Shown here one piece after another: positions 5,022 to 5,041 of a stretch of 5,041 nt of DNA. Below the pieces are notes generated by a model. It ran no database searches. It was not told the origin of the DNA and was given only the letters and a program-made list of their open reading frames with translations. The first letter of the stretch is position 1. Every line of letters begins with the position of its first letter. Source of the DNA: Bacteroidota bacterium (lineage in GTDB: Bacteria; Bacteroidota; Ignavibacteria; Kapaibacteriales; UBA2268). Made by a program: the position numbers and the translations under genes. The DNA lies in assembly GCA_022708005.1 (NCBI GenBank), contig JAKIZN010000149.1, positions 1 through 5,041 of the forward strand, written 5' to 3'.

Positions 5022-5041
5022 ATGGCTTTAATAGGAAAAGA
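5022..5041 (+). CDS. Start of an unidentified rightward gene (partial, runs off the right edge)
   Basis: An ATG at 5022 opens the frame MALIGK followed by an Asp or Glu codon cut by the window edge. Only six full codons are visible, so no product can be assigned. The support is contextual: a perfect TAnnTTTG element 33 bases upstream and an A-rich leader without Shine-Dalgarno, typical of Bacteroidota starts. The kinase is transcribed in the opposite direction, so the two genes are divergent and not in one operon. Confidence 0.5.

Noticed and set aside
5022..5041. Naming the rightward gene as a PpiD/SurA-like peptidyl-prolyl isomerase from its MALIGK start
   Set aside because: Six residues are too few, and the next codon (Asp/Glu) does not fit the KIR pattern I would expect for that family.

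Overview
The window looks like a chromosomal segment of a low-GC member of the Bacteroidota/Chlorobi/Ignavibacteria (FCB) group. The evidence is indirect. None of the start codons has a convincing Shine-Dalgarno sequence, and the leaders are A/T-rich. Two upstream regions resemble the Bacteroidota promoter form (TTTG near -33, TAnnTTTG near -7). The long intergenic region is full of short palindromic repeats of a kind I associate with these genomes. I could not run any search, so the placement is tentative.

Layout. Positions 1-43 (minus) hold the first 14 codons of a gene that leaves the window on the left and begins like a signal peptide. Positions 44-349 are intergenic and contain a strong palindrome at 297-323 that probably terminates the genes to its right. 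Positions 350-4298 (minus) encode one large hybrid sensor histidine kinase, broken into two overlapping reading frames. The upstream frame (1236-4298, 1020 aa) has four PAS domains, a GAF domain, the HisKA phosphoacceptor domain and almost all of the HATPase domain. The downstream frame (350-1264, up to 304 aa) carries the missing last strand of the HATPase domain and two response-regulator receiver domains. Family spacing around the break suggests a deletion of about 11 nt, not a one-base error. Intact, the protein would have been about 1,325 residues: PAS x4 - GAF - HisKA - HATPase - REC - REC. It has no membrane segment and no HPt domain.

Positions 4299-5021 form a 723-bp non-coding region. 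From left to right it holds a leader with a 7-bp dyad, a candidate promoter for the kinase, an A-rich stretch and a short insertion-sequence-end-like motif. A mosaic of hairpins follows: an inward-facing composite with a 32-bp tandem repeat at its centre, a 15-bp perfect hairpin and a 115-bp imperfect inverted repeat. Next is a minus-strand terminator with no visible gene feeding it. Last come an operator-like dyad and a TATATTTG promoter element just before a rightward gene whose first six codons begin at 5022.

Functionally, the only readable system is the multi-PAS/GAF phosphorelay kinase, a soluble sensor that would integrate several signals and pass phosphate through its own receivers to an unlinked HPt/regulator. 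No DNA-binding output regulator lies in the window. The least ordinary features are the kinase break and the dense family of three-base-loop palindromes.
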